Under the pieces are notes generated by a model. That model saw nothing but the letters and a program-made list of their open reading frames with translations. It did no database searches and had not been told where the DNA came from. Below, piece after piece: positions 16,437-25,786 of a stretch of DNA of 64,000 nucleotides; positions within the stretch are counted from its first letter, which is position 1, and each line of letters starts with the position of its first letter. A program made the translations under genes and the position numbers. The DNA is from VBDM01 sp049802235. Lineage in GTDB: Bacteria > Pseudomonadota > Gammaproteobacteria > Burkholderiales > SG8-39. Where the stretch lies: positions 1 to 64,000 of the forward strand of contig JBARMB010000055.1 of NCBI GenBank assembly GCA_049802235.1. Reading direction: 5' to 3'.

Positions 16437-17087
16437 GTGCCCGACTTCCGCAAGGACTTCATCGCCTTCTGCATCGAGCAGGGCGTGCTCAAGTTCGGCC
16501 GGTTCGTGACCAAATCGGGGCGCACCACGCCTTATTTCTTCAACGCCGGCCTGTTCAACACGGGCGCGGCGCTCGACCGCCTGGCGCAATTCTACGCGAA
16601 GGCGATCCTCGCCTCGGGCGTGCCCTTCGACATGCTGTTCGGTCCCGCCTACAAGGGCATCGTGCTCGCCGCGGGCACCGCCATGGCGCTTGCCCGCGAG
16701 CATCGCAACGTGCCGTTCGCGTTCAACCGCAAGGAAGCGAAGGACCACGGCGAAGGCGGCGATATCATCGGCGCCCCGCTTGCCGGGCGGGTGCTGATCG
16801 TGGATGATGTGATGACGGCAGGGACGGCGGTGCGCGAGTCGCTCGACATCATCCTCGGCCATGGCGCCACTCCCGCCGGAGTGGCGATATCGCTCGATCG
16901 CATGGAGCGCGGCCGGGGAGAACTCTCGGCGATCCAGGAAATCGAAAAGCAGCACGGCATCCCGGTCATCGCCATCGCCAGTCTCGACGATCTCATGGAC
17001 TTTTTGCGGAACAACGCCGAATTCCGCCAGAACCTGACGGCGATCAGCGAGTATCGGCAACAATACGGAGCGGTCTATCATGTTTAG
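16437..17087 (+). CDS. pyrE: Orotate phosphoribosyltransferase
   Basis: A 216-residue enzyme that converts orotate and PRPP to OMP in pyrimidine synthesis. FVTKSGRTTPYFFNAGLFN near residue 22 and the PRPP loop VLIVDDVMTAGTAVRES near residue 119 are diagnostic, and the flexible catalytic loop contains FNRKEAKDHGEGG. The start is GTG 16437. An ATG at 17080 overlaps the stop, so the following DUF4124 gene could in principle be coupled through the repeat element. Confidence 0.95.
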   Translation: MPDFRKDFIAFCIEQGVLKFGRFVTKSGRTTPYFFNAGLFNTGAALDRLAQFYAKAILASGVPFDMLFGPAYKGIVLAAGTAMALAREHRNVPFAFNRKEAKDHGEGGDIIGAPLAGRVLIVDDVMTAGTAVRESLDIILGHGATPAGVAISLDRMERGRGELSAIQEIEKQHGIPVIAIASLDDLMDFLRNNAEFRQNLTAISEYRQQYGAVYHV

Positions 17088-17089
17088 AA

Positions 17090-17177
17090 CCGGTTACAAG
17101 ACGAGGAGAAACACCCCCTCGTGCTCCCCTGTATCGGGGGCCGCTGCGATCATTCTGAAACGATCTCTTGGCCGGAT
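17090..17177 (+). repeat. Hairpin-rich repeat element, copy 3
   Basis: This copy begins three bases after the pyrE stop and runs into the start codon of the DUF4124 gene. It shares with copy 1 the ends CCGGTTACAAGACGAGG and TCATTCTGAAACG. With copy 2 it shares CCCTCGTGCTCCCCTG. Hairpins ACGAGG/CCTCGT and GCTCCC/GGGGGC are formed; the third is imperfect. Confidence 0.7.
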
Positions 17178-17814
17178 GATTTCTGTTTTTCTGGCCACGG
17201 CATTCATTGCGGCGCCCGCGTCGGCGCAGCGGATGTACAAATGCGTCGACGCCAAGGGCAAGACCTATTACACCCAGGTGCCGCCGACCGAATGCCTCGG
17301 GCGCGAAACCGAGGAGTTGAACAAATCCGGCACGGTCGCGCGCAAGCACGAGCCTGCGCCCACCCCGGAGCAGCAGGCGGCGCGCGAGGCCGAGCGCAAG
17401 AAAAAGCTGGAGGGCGAGGAAAAGGCGAAGGAGGAGGGCCGCAAGAACATGGCGCTGCTCAACACCTACTCCAGCGAGAAGGACATCGACGACGCCCGGG
17501 TACGCGCGCTCAAGGAGGCCGAAAGCTCGATCAAGCAGACCGAGAAAAACCTCGCCGACTCGCAGGCGCGGCGGCAGGAGCTTGCGTCCGAGAAGGAGTT
17601 CTACACCAAGAAACCGGTCCCATACAAGCTGGCGCAGGACATCAACAAGAACGAGATCGACATCAAGACCCAGACGGGGCTGCTCGAGGCGAGGAAAAAG
17701 GAGATCGGCAGCATCAACGCCAGGTACGACGAAGACAAGCGTCGCTACCTGGAGTTGACGAAAGGCGCGGCGCACGGCGGAGCGGCGCGCGCCTCCAGCC
17801 AGTCAAAAAAGTAG
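17176..17814 (+). CDS. DUF4124 domain periplasmic protein
   Basis: A 212-residue protein with an N-terminal hydrophobic signal (MISVFLATAFIAAPASAQ), a short DUF4124 domain (RMYKCVDAKGKTYYTQVPP) and a long, highly charged coiled-coil region of Lys/Glu heptads. The function is unknown; DUF4124 proteins are common envelope proteins in betaproteobacteria. The start is uncertain. ATG 17176 gives a signal with no basic residues, whereas an upstream non-ATG start in the repeat (ILKRSLGRM) or ATG 17080, overlapping pyrE, would add them. It faces gatB tail-to-tail with no gap. Confidence 0.8.
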   Translation: MISVFLATAFIAAPASAQRMYKCVDAKGKTYYTQVPPTECLGRETEELNKSGTVARKHEPAPTPEQQAAREAERKKKLEGEEKAKEEGRKNMALLNTYSSEKDIDDARVRALKEAESSIKQTEKNLADSQARRQELASEKEFYTKKPVPYKLAQDINKNEIDIKTQTGLLEARKKEIGSINARYDEDKRRYLELTKGAAHGGAARASSQSKK

Positions 17815-19295
17815 CTAGCCGGCGAGTTTTTTCTTCAGGATCTCGTTGACCTGCGCCGGGTTGGCCTTGCCCTTGCTCGCCTTCATCACCTGACCGACCA
17901 GCGAGTTGAACGCTTTTTCCTTGCCGGCGCGGTAGTCCTCGACCTGCTTCGCGTTCGCGGCGAGCACTTCGTCCACGATTTTTTCGATCGCGCCCGCGTC
18001 CGAAATCTGCGCCAGTCCTTGCTGTTCTATTATCTGATCAACCTCAGCAGTGCCCCAGTTAGGATCACGATTCCACATTGCCGCATACATTCCTTGTTTA
18101 TTAAGTAGGGCCTTATAGACCGTGTCTCGGGCCGTCTTGGCATTGATAGTCCCATTCACGACGCAATTAATTAATCGGGCAAGTTGTCCGGGCGAAACAC
18201 AGAATTCAGAAATCTCGATATTTAGCCTATTAAGTTCGCCGCCGACATCATTGATTATCCAGTTTGCGGCAGTCTTGGGCGGCGCACCCCGTGTAACGGT
18301 ATCTTCAAAATATTGCGCCATCTCGCGTGACTGCGTCAAAAGTGCTGCGTCGTTCAAAGTTAAGGTCCCATATTGCAACAGATACGCCAATTGTGTTGCA
18401 CGCGGAGTTCCCATCTTCTCGAGAGACTTCTTTACCTGGTCTATCCATTCCTCGCTCACTTCAAGCGGCGGCAGATCCGGATCGGGGAAATAGCGGTAAT
18501 CGTGCGCCTCTTCCTTGGAGCGCATCGAGCGCGTCTCGTCGCGGTCGGGATCGTAGAGCCGCGTCTCCTGCGCGATCCTGCCGCCATCCTCGATGATTCC
18601 GATCTGGCGCTTCGCCTCGAATTCGATGGCCCGCTCCATGAAGCGGAAGGAATTGAGGTTCTTGATCTCGCAGCGCGTGCCGAGCGGTTCGCCCGGACGG
18701 CGCACGGAAACGTTGGCATCGCAGCGGAACGATCCTTCCTGCATGTTGCCGTCGCAGATGCCGATCCAGCGCACCAGCGCATGCAACGCCTTGGCGTAAG
18801 CGACGGCCTCTTCGGAGGAGCGCATGTCCGGCTCGGTGACGATCTCCAGCAGCGGCGTGCCGGCGCGATTGAGATCGATGCCGCTCATGCCGTGGAAATC
18901 CTCGTGCAGCGACTTGCCGGCGTCTTCCTCGAGATGCGCGCGGGTGAGGCGCACCGTTTTCTCGCCGTCCTTGACGAAAACAGTGATCGCGCCGCCCTGC
19001 ACGATCGGCAGCTCGTACTGGCTGATCTGGTAGCCCTTGGGCAGGTCGGGATAAAAATAATTCTTGCGCGCGAATACCGAGCGGCGGTTGATATTGCCGT
19101 TGACCGCCAAGCCGAAGCGGATCGCGTGCTCCACCGCTGCGCGGTTGGCGACCGGCAGTACGCCCGGCAGCGCGATGTCCACCGCGCTCGCCTGAGTGTT
19201 GGGGGCGGCGCCGAACGCCGTGGAGGCGCCGGAAAACATCTTCGACGCGGTCGAGAGCTGCGCGTGGGTCTCCAGCCCGATGACGATTTCCCAGC

Positions 19296-19299
<4 letters not shown>
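17815..19299 (-). CDS. gatB: Asp-tRNA(Asn)/Glu-tRNA(Gln) amidotransferase subunit B
   Basis: A 494-residue subunit that binds the misacylated tRNA and activates its carboxylate. N-terminal IGLETHAQLSTASKMFSG, then PDLPKGYQISQYE, GIDLNRAGTPLLEIVTEPD, and DYRYFPDPDLPP are family signatures. The C-terminal YqeY-like domain ends GKANPAQVNEILKKKL. About 435 bases in the middle (18020-18455, residues 281-426) are near 48% GC with AT-ending codons, unlike the rest. The frame stays intact, so the protein should be functional. ATGA overlap with gatA. Confidence 0.95.
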
Positions 19300-20756
<1,457 letters not shown>

Positions 20757-20761
20757 AAGGG

Positions 20762-20830
20762 ACCGGGGGGGCCAGGGGCTGGAGAGGCTGGAGGCTGGAG
20801 GCTGGTGTTTTTCCCTGGCCCTGGCCCCCG
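20762..20830. repeat. Tandem and inverted repeats between gatC and gatA
   Basis: GGGGCCAGGG (20768-20777) can pair with CCCTGGCCCC (20819-20828). Between them GGCTGGA-type heptamers are repeated about three times (20787-20806), followed by a T-run. The block lies inside the gatC-gatA transcript. This type of GGCTGGAGG repeat is probably one of several intergenic repeats in this genome. Confidence 0.55.
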
Positions 20831-20833
20831 CCC

Positions 20834-21121
20834 CTATTCAATCACCTTCGGCACGAGATACAGCCCCGCTTCCACCTGCGGCGCGACCGACTGGTGCAGC
20901 TCGCGCTCGTCGCCTCCGGTGACCACGTCCTCGCGCAGGCGCAGCGTCAGCCCTTCGGCGTGGGTCATCGGCTGGACGCCCTCGGTGCTCACTTTCTGCA
21001 TCTGCCCGATGAGCTCGAAAATGTCGTTCAGCTGCGCCTGCACGGCTTCGACCTCGGCTTCGTTCGTGTCGATACGGGCCAGCCAGGCGATGCGCCGGAC
21101 TTCGTCCAGGGAAAGGGACAT
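20834..21121 (-). CDS. gatC: Asp-tRNA(Asn)/Glu-tRNA(Gln) amidotransferase subunit C
   Basis: A 95-residue stabilising subunit of GatCAB. MSLSLDEVRRIAWLARI, then QLNDIFELIGQMQ, and VQPMTHAEGLTLRLREDVV match the family throughout. It is the first gene of gatCAB and is divergent from mreB across 80 bases. A minus-strand TATAAT at 21161-21156 overlaps the mreB -10. Confidence 0.95.
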   Translation of the reverse strand: MSLSLDEVRRIAWLARIDTNEAEVEAVQAQLNDIFELIGQMQKVSTEGVQPMTHAEGLTLRLREDVVTGGDERELHQSVAPQVEAGLYLVPKVIE

Positions 21122-21131
21122 GAAATATCGC

Positions 21132-21160
21132 TTAAAAGAGAAAGATATTTGCGGTATTAT
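21132..21160 (+). promoter_or_regulatory. Promoter of mreB, overlapping the gatC promoter
   Basis: TTAAAA at 21132-21137, a 17-base spacer and TATTAT at 21155-21160 point toward mreB. The same site read on the minus strand contains TATAAT (21161-21156) toward gatC. The two divergent operons therefore probably compete for RNA polymerase at one AT-rich spot. Confidence 0.55.
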
Positions 21161-21201
21161 AACGTAATCGGCAACTGCCCTTTCCTAAGAGAATCAAGAG
21201 G

Positions 21202-22245
21202 ATGTTTGGTCTTTTACGCGGCTACTTTTCGGACGATCTGGCAATTGATCTCGGCACCGCCAATACGCTGATTTACGTGCGCGGCAAAGGCATCGTGCTG
21301 AATGAGCCTTCGGTCGTGGCGATCCGCCAGGAAGGCGGACCCAACGGCAAGAAAACCATTCAAGCGGTCGGCAAGGAAGCGAAAATGATGCTCGGCAAAA
21401 CCCCGGGCAACATCACCGCCATCCGGCCGATGAAGGACGGCGTCATCGCCGACTTCACCGTCACCGAACAGATGTTGAAGCAGTTCATCAAGAAGGTGCA
21501 CGTGTCGCGCCTGTTGTCGCCCTCGCCGCGCATCATCATCTGCGTGCCCTGCGGCTCGACCCAGGTCGAGCGCCGCGCCATCCGCGAGTCGGCCATCGGC
21601 GCCGGCGCCTCGCAGGTGTATCTGATCGAGGAACCGATGGCGGCGGCGATCGGGGCGGACCTGCCGGTCTCCGAAGCCACGGGTTCGATGGTGGTCGACG
21701 TCGGCGGCGGCACGACCGAGGTCGGCGTGATTTCGCTCGGCGGCATGGTGTATTCGGGCAGCGTGCGCGTCGGCGGGGACAAGTTCGACGAGGCCATTAT
21801 CAACTACATCCGCCGCAACTACGGCATGCTGATCGGCGAGACCACCGCCGAAAACGTCAAGAAGGAAATCGGCTCGGCCTTTCCGGGCTCGGAAGTCCGT
21901 GAGATGGAAGTGAAGGGCCGAAACCTTGCCGAGGGCATCCCGCGCAGCTTCACCATTTCCTCCAACGAGATCCTGGAAGCGCTCACCGAGCCGCTCAACC
22001 AGATCGTGGGCGCGGTGAAGTCCGCGCTGGAGCAGACGCCGCCGGAGCTCGGCGCCGACATCGCGGAAAAAGGCATGGTGCTCACCGGCGGCGGCGCGCT
22101 CTTGCGCGATCTCGACCGGCTGATGATGGAGGAGACGGGATTGCCCGTGATCGTCGCCGACGACCCGCTCACCTGCGTGGTGCGCGGCTCCGGCAAGGCG
22201 CTCGAGAGGATGGAAAAGCTCGGGAGCATCTTTACCGACGACTGA
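21202..22245 (+). CDS. mreB: Rod shape-determining protein MreB
   Basis: A 347-residue bacterial actin that forms membrane-bound filaments guiding side-wall synthesis. The N-terminal amphipathic segment MFGLLRGYFSDDLAIDLGTANTL includes the phosphate-1 loop. VVDVGGGTTEVGVISLGG is phosphate-2 and VLTGGGALLRDLDRL is the adenosine motif. Full length. It opens the morphogenesis operon mreBCD-mrdA-rodA-rlpA. Confidence 0.97.
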   Translation: MFGLLRGYFSDDLAIDLGTANTLIYVRGKGIVLNEPSVVAIRQEGGPNGKKTIQAVGKEAKMMLGKTPGNITAIRPMKDGVIADFTVTEQMLKQFIKKVHVSRLLSPSPRIIICVPCGSTQVERRAIRESAIGAGASQVYLIEEPMAAAIGADLPVSEATGSMVVDVGGGTTEVGVISLGGMVYSGSVRVGGDKFDEAIINYIRRNYGMLIGETTAENVKKEIGSAFPGSEVREMEVKGRNLAEGIPRSFTISSNEILEALTEPLNQIVGAVKSALEQTPPELGADIAEKGMVLTGGGALLRDLDRLMMEETGLPVIVADDPLTCVVRGSGKALERMEKLGSIFTDD

Positions 22246-22256
22246 TTGCCACACCC

Positions 22257-22345
22257 GAATGAGTGAATGCGTGAAGGCTGAGGCGGGGGTTTGCGCGGCA
22301 CACTCTGCACGCCGTCACCCTTTCCCAGTGCGCCTGCTTCACTCC
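22257..22345. repeat. Degenerate inverted repeat between mreB and mreC
   Basis: GAGTGAATGCGTGAAGGC on the left faces GCCTGCTTCACTC on the right across about 60 bases. The GTGAA/TTCAC arms resemble the better-preserved elements at 23795 and 31294. It ends at the mreC start. Confidence 0.45.
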
Positions 22346-22347
22346 TG

Positions 22348-23262
22348 ATGGACACCACGACGCCGCCGTTTTTCCACCGGGGTCCCGCTCCGCTGGCCCG
22401 CCTGACGTTCTTCCTTTCCCTCGCGATTCTGCTGATGGTTCTCGACGCGCGTTTCCGCTACGCGGAGGCGCTGCGTCAGACGGCAGCCGTGTTCATCTAT
22501 CCCCTGCAGCGCATTGCCATGGCGCCGATGGGGTTGCTCGACAGCGCCGCAGATTTCTTCACCAGTCAAGTCGCGCTCAAGCGCGAGAACGACGCACTGA
22601 AGTCAAGACAGTTGCAGGCGGCAGGCGAGCTGTTGACGCTGGATTCCCTGCGCGCCGAGAACGCGCAGTTGCGGCGCCTGTTCGAGGCGCGTCAGCGGCT
22701 GCCGCAGAAATCGACTTTCGCCGAGATCCTGTACTCCGGCCGCGACCCGTTCTCGCGCAAAATCGTCATCGACAAGGGCAGCCAGCAGGGAATACAAGCC
22801 GGCCAGCCGGTAGTCGACGACGTCGGCGTCATCGGCCAGGTAACGCGCGTGTATCCGCTGCTCGCGGAGGTGACGCTGATCACCGACAAGGAGCAGGTCA
22901 TTCCGGTACAGGTCGTGCGCAACGGCCTGCGCGCCGTGGCGTACGGCGGCGGCAACGGCGGCGACGGCACGCTCGACCTGCGTTTCATGACGGCGAATGC
23001 CGACATCCAGACCGGCGATGTGCTCGTGACTTCGGGTATCGATGGCACTTATCCGCCCGGCCTGCCGGTGGCGAAAGTAGCGCGAATCGAGCGCGACGCG
23101 GCCTACGCCTTTGCCAACATCTCCTGCACGCCCACGGCGGGTACCGACCAGAACAAACAGGTGCTGGTGCTGTCGCAGGAAGCCGTCCCGCCGCCCGCGT
23201 CGGTCCAGGCCGAGCCGGCCAAGCCGGCGAAAACGAAACGGGCCCGAGCGACCGACAGGTGA
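22348..23262 (+). CDS. mreC: Rod shape-determining protein MreC
   Basis: A 304-residue bitopic protein. One membrane helix (LTFFLSLAILLMVLDARF) is followed by a coiled coil (residues about 65-110, KRENDALKSRQLQAAGELL) and the periplasmic beta domains, with GRDPFSRKIVIDKGSQQGI and DVLVTSGIDGTYPPGLPVA as family motifs. The C terminus is a Pro/Ala/Lys-rich tail. ATG 22348 is chosen because the upstream frame crosses the repeat. It links MreB to PBP2 and RodA in the elongasome. Confidence 0.94.
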   Translation: MDTTTPPFFHRGPAPLARLTFFLSLAILLMVLDARFRYAEALRQTAAVFIYPLQRIAMAPMGLLDSAADFFTSQVALKRENDALKSRQLQAAGELLTLDSLRAENAQLRRLFEARQRLPQKSTFAEILYSGRDPFSRKIVIDKGSQQGIQAGQPVVDDVGVIGQVTRVYPLLAEVTLITDKEQVIPVQVVRNGLRAVAYGGGNGGDGTLDLRFMTANADIQTGDVLVTSGIDGTYPPGLPVAKVARIERDAAYAFANISCTPTAGTDQNKQVLVLSQEAVPPPASVQAEPAKPAKTKRARATDR

Positions 23263-23272
23263 GGAGACACTG

Positions 23273-23794
23273 ATGGCTTTCGACGGACGGCCCCAGCGCA
23301 TCCTGCTGCCGGTTAAGCCGGGCTTCATGGTGCTCACCGCCATCGTCGCATTGCTCTTCAACCTGCTGCCCTGGCGCGACGTCAACGGCCTGCCCGATCT
23401 GCTCGCCCTGGTCATCACATTCTGGTGCGTGCACCAGCCGCGCAAGATGGGCATCGGCGTCGCGTGGGTGCTCGGACTTTTCATGGACGTGGGCAACGGG
23501 GCCCTGCTCGGCCAGCATGCCTTCGCTTACGCCGTTCTCGCGTTCGCTGCGATCACGCTGCACCGGCGTATCCTGTGGTTCCCGCCGTGGCAGCAGGCGG
23601 CGCATATACTGGTGCTGCTGCTCGCAATTCAACTTCTCATGCTCGCCACAGGCCTCATCGCCGGTAGCGCGTTCCCCGGGTTTGCCTATTTCGTCGGCAG
23701 CCTGATCGCAGCAGCACTGTGGCCGGCGGCGACTTTCGTATTGCTGCTGCCGCAGCGCCGGCCGGAGGACGTGGATGCGAACCGGCCCATTTAA
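23273..23794 (+). CDS. mreD: Rod shape-determining protein MreD
   Basis: A 173-residue membrane protein with five or six hydrophobic segments. PVKPGFMVLTAIVALLFNLLPW, then KMGIGVAWVLGLFMDVGNGALLGQHAFAY are typical of MreD, the latter with the conserved Asp. GAGGAG lies six bases before ATG 23273. It is the membrane partner of MreC. A repeat element separates it from mrdA. Confidence 0.93.
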   Translation: MAFDGRPQRILLPVKPGFMVLTAIVALLFNLLPWRDVNGLPDLLALVITFWCVHQPRKMGIGVAWVLGLFMDVGNGALLGQHAFAYAVLAFAAITLHRRILWFPPWQQAAHILVLLLAIQLLMLATGLIAGSAFPGFAYFVGSLIAAALWPAATFVLLLPQRRPEDVDANRPI

Positions 23795-23882
23795 ATGAAT
23801 CGTAAATGGTGAATCATTGAGCCCCATCGCCCGTGAGCCGCGGTACGCGGGTACGGTTCACGATTCACGATTCACGATTTAC
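23795..23882. repeat. GTGAATCGTGAATC inverted-repeat element between mreD and mrdA
   Basis: The right arm is an almost perfect tandem of TTCACGA (three copies, 23856-23878). The left arm, AATCGTAAATGGTGAATCATTGA, is its imperfect complement, so the unit can form a long stem. It starts at the mreD stop codon and ends 5 bases before the mrdA start. A related element is at 31294. Confidence 0.65.
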
Positions 23883-23887
23883 CCGAG

Positions 23888-25786
23888 ATGAAATTCACCG
23901 AACTCAAGAACACCCGGCGCGAGCTGTATTATTTCCAGGTGCGCATCGGCATCGCCGGAGCTGTCGTGCTCGCCGCATTCGCGATCCTGTTCTCGCGCTT
24001 TTTCTATCTGCAAGTCATCGAGCACAGCTACTACGACACCAAGTCCGACGACAATCGCATCTCGATCGTGCCGATCCAGCCCAACCGCGGCGTGATCCTC
24101 GACCGCAACGGCGTGGTCCTCGCACGTAACTATTCTGCCTACACTCTTGAGATCACGCCGGGCAAGGTGGCCGACCTCGAAGGCACGATCGACGATCTCG
24201 CCGCCATCGTCGATATCCAGCCGAAGGACCGCAAACGCTTCCAGCGCATGCTGGAGGAGAGCAAGAACCTCGACAGCCTGCCCATCCGCACGCGCCTCAC
24301 CGACGAGGAAACCGCGAAGCTCGCCGTCCAACGCTACCGCTTTCCTGGCGTGGAAATCAGGGCGCGGCTGTTCCGGCAGTATCCGCTGGGCGAAGTCGCC
24401 TCGCACGTGGTCGGCTATATCGCCCGAATCAACGACCGCGAGCTCGATCGCATCGAGGCGCAGGACCTCACGGCCAACTACAGGGGCGCCGACTACATCG
24501 GCAAGACGGGCATCGAGCAGAGCTACGAGCGCGAGCTGCACGGCACCACCGGCTTCGAGCAGGTCGAGACCGATGCCGCCGGCCACGGCGTGCGCACGCT
24601 GTCACGCACTGCGCCCGCGTCCGGAAACAATCTGACGCTCACGCTCGACATCCGGCTGCAGGAAGTCGCTGAAAGCGCGTTCGGCAATTATCGCGGCGCT
24701 CTGGTCGCGATCGAGCCTTCCACGGGCGGCGTGCTCGCGTTCGTGTCCAAGCCCGGCTTTGACCCCAATCTGTTCATTGACGGCATCGATCCGGCGAGCT
24801 GGGATGCGCTCAACAACTCGCCCGACCTGCCGCTCAACAACCGCGCCCTCGCCGGTCTTTACCCGCCGGGCTCCACTTTCAAACCCTACATGGCGCTTGC
24901 CGCCCTGGAGCTGCACAAGCGCACGCCTTCGCAGGCGATTTTCGATCCCGGCTACTTCATGTTCGGCGGCAACCGGTTTCGCGACGACAAGGCCGGCGGC
25001 CACGGCCATGTGGACATGGTCAAGTCGATCGTCGAGTCCTGCGACACTTACTATTACAACCTCGCCAACGATCTCGGCATCGACAACATCGCGCGCTTTA
25101 CGGGCCAGTTCGGATTCGGCGCCCGCACCGGCATCGACATCGAGGGCGAGGCAACGGGCGTGCTGCCATCCCCGGAATGGAAAATGCGGCGCTTCCGGAA
25201 CCCCGAGCAGCAGAAGTGGTACGCCGGCGAGACAATAAGCGTCGGAATAGGCCAGGGCTACAACGCCTACACGCCCCTGCAGCTCGCGCAGGCCGTGGCG
25301 ACGCTCGCCAACAACGGCGTGGTGTACCGCCCGCACATCGTCGGCTACGTCGAGAACGCCAAGACGCAGGAACGGTCCTACATCGAGTCCCAGCCGGTCA
25401 AGACCCTCTCCTTGAAACCGCAGAATCTCGAAGTGATCCGGCGCGCCATGGTCGGCGTGAACAAGGAGGGCACGGGAGCGCGCGCCTTTGCCGGCGCAAA
25501 ATATACCAGCGCCGGCAAGACCGGCACTGCGCAGGTGGTGGCGCTCAAACAAAACGAAAAGTACGATGAATCGAATGTGACCGAGCGCCTGCGCGACCAT
25601 GCGCTGTTCATCGCCTATGCGCCGGTGGAGAATCCGAAGATCGCGCTCGCGGTGCTGGTTGAAAACGCCGGGTTCGGCGCACGCGCCGCCGCGCCGCTCG
25701 CGCGCCAGGTGCTCGACTTCTATCTGCTCGGCAAGCGTCCGGGGAAACCGCCCGAGGCGGCGCCGGAAGAGGAGGGCGATGATTAG
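23888..25786 (+). CDS. mrdA: Penicillin-binding protein 2, elongasome transpeptidase
   Basis: A 632-residue class B PBP. A membrane anchor (residues 19-40) is followed by a pedestal domain (PNRGVILDRNGVVLARN) and the transpeptidase domain with Ser329 and Lys332 in PPGSTFKP, Ser383-Cys-Asp in ESCDTYYYN, and Lys544-Thr-Gly in SAGKTGTAQV. Asp, His and Cys residues around 353-384 look like the zinc site known for E. coli PBP2. It cross-links side-wall peptidoglycan with RodA, whose gene it overlaps by 8 bases. Confidence 0.97.
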   Translation: MKFTELKNTRRELYYFQVRIGIAGAVVLAAFAILFSRFFYLQVIEHSYYDTKSDDNRISIVPIQPNRGVILDRNGVVLARNYSAYTLEITPGKVADLEGTIDDLAAIVDIQPKDRKRFQRMLEESKNLDSLPIRTRLTDEETAKLAVQRYRFPGVEIRARLFRQYPLGEVASHVVGYIARINDRELDRIEAQDLTANYRGADYIGKTGIEQSYERELHGTTGFEQVETDAAGHGVRTLSRTAPASGNNLTLTLDIRLQEVAESAFGNYRGALVAIEPSTGGVLAFVSKPGFDPNLFIDGIDPASWDALNNSPDLPLNNRALAGLYPPGSTFKPYMALAALELHKRTPSQAIFDPGYFMFGGNRFRDDKAGGHGHVDMVKSIVESCDTYYYNLANDLGIDNIARFTGQFGFGARTGIDIEGEATGVLPSPEWKMRRFRNPEQQKWYAGETISVGIGQGYNAYTPLQLAQAVATLANNGVVYRPHIVGYVENAKTQERSYIESQPVKTLSLKPQNLEVIRRAMVGVNKEGTGARAFAGAKYTSAGKTGTAQVVALKQNEKYDESNVTERLRDHALFIAYAPVENPKIALAVLVENAGFGARAAAPLARQVLDFYLLGKRPGKPPEAAPEEEGDD

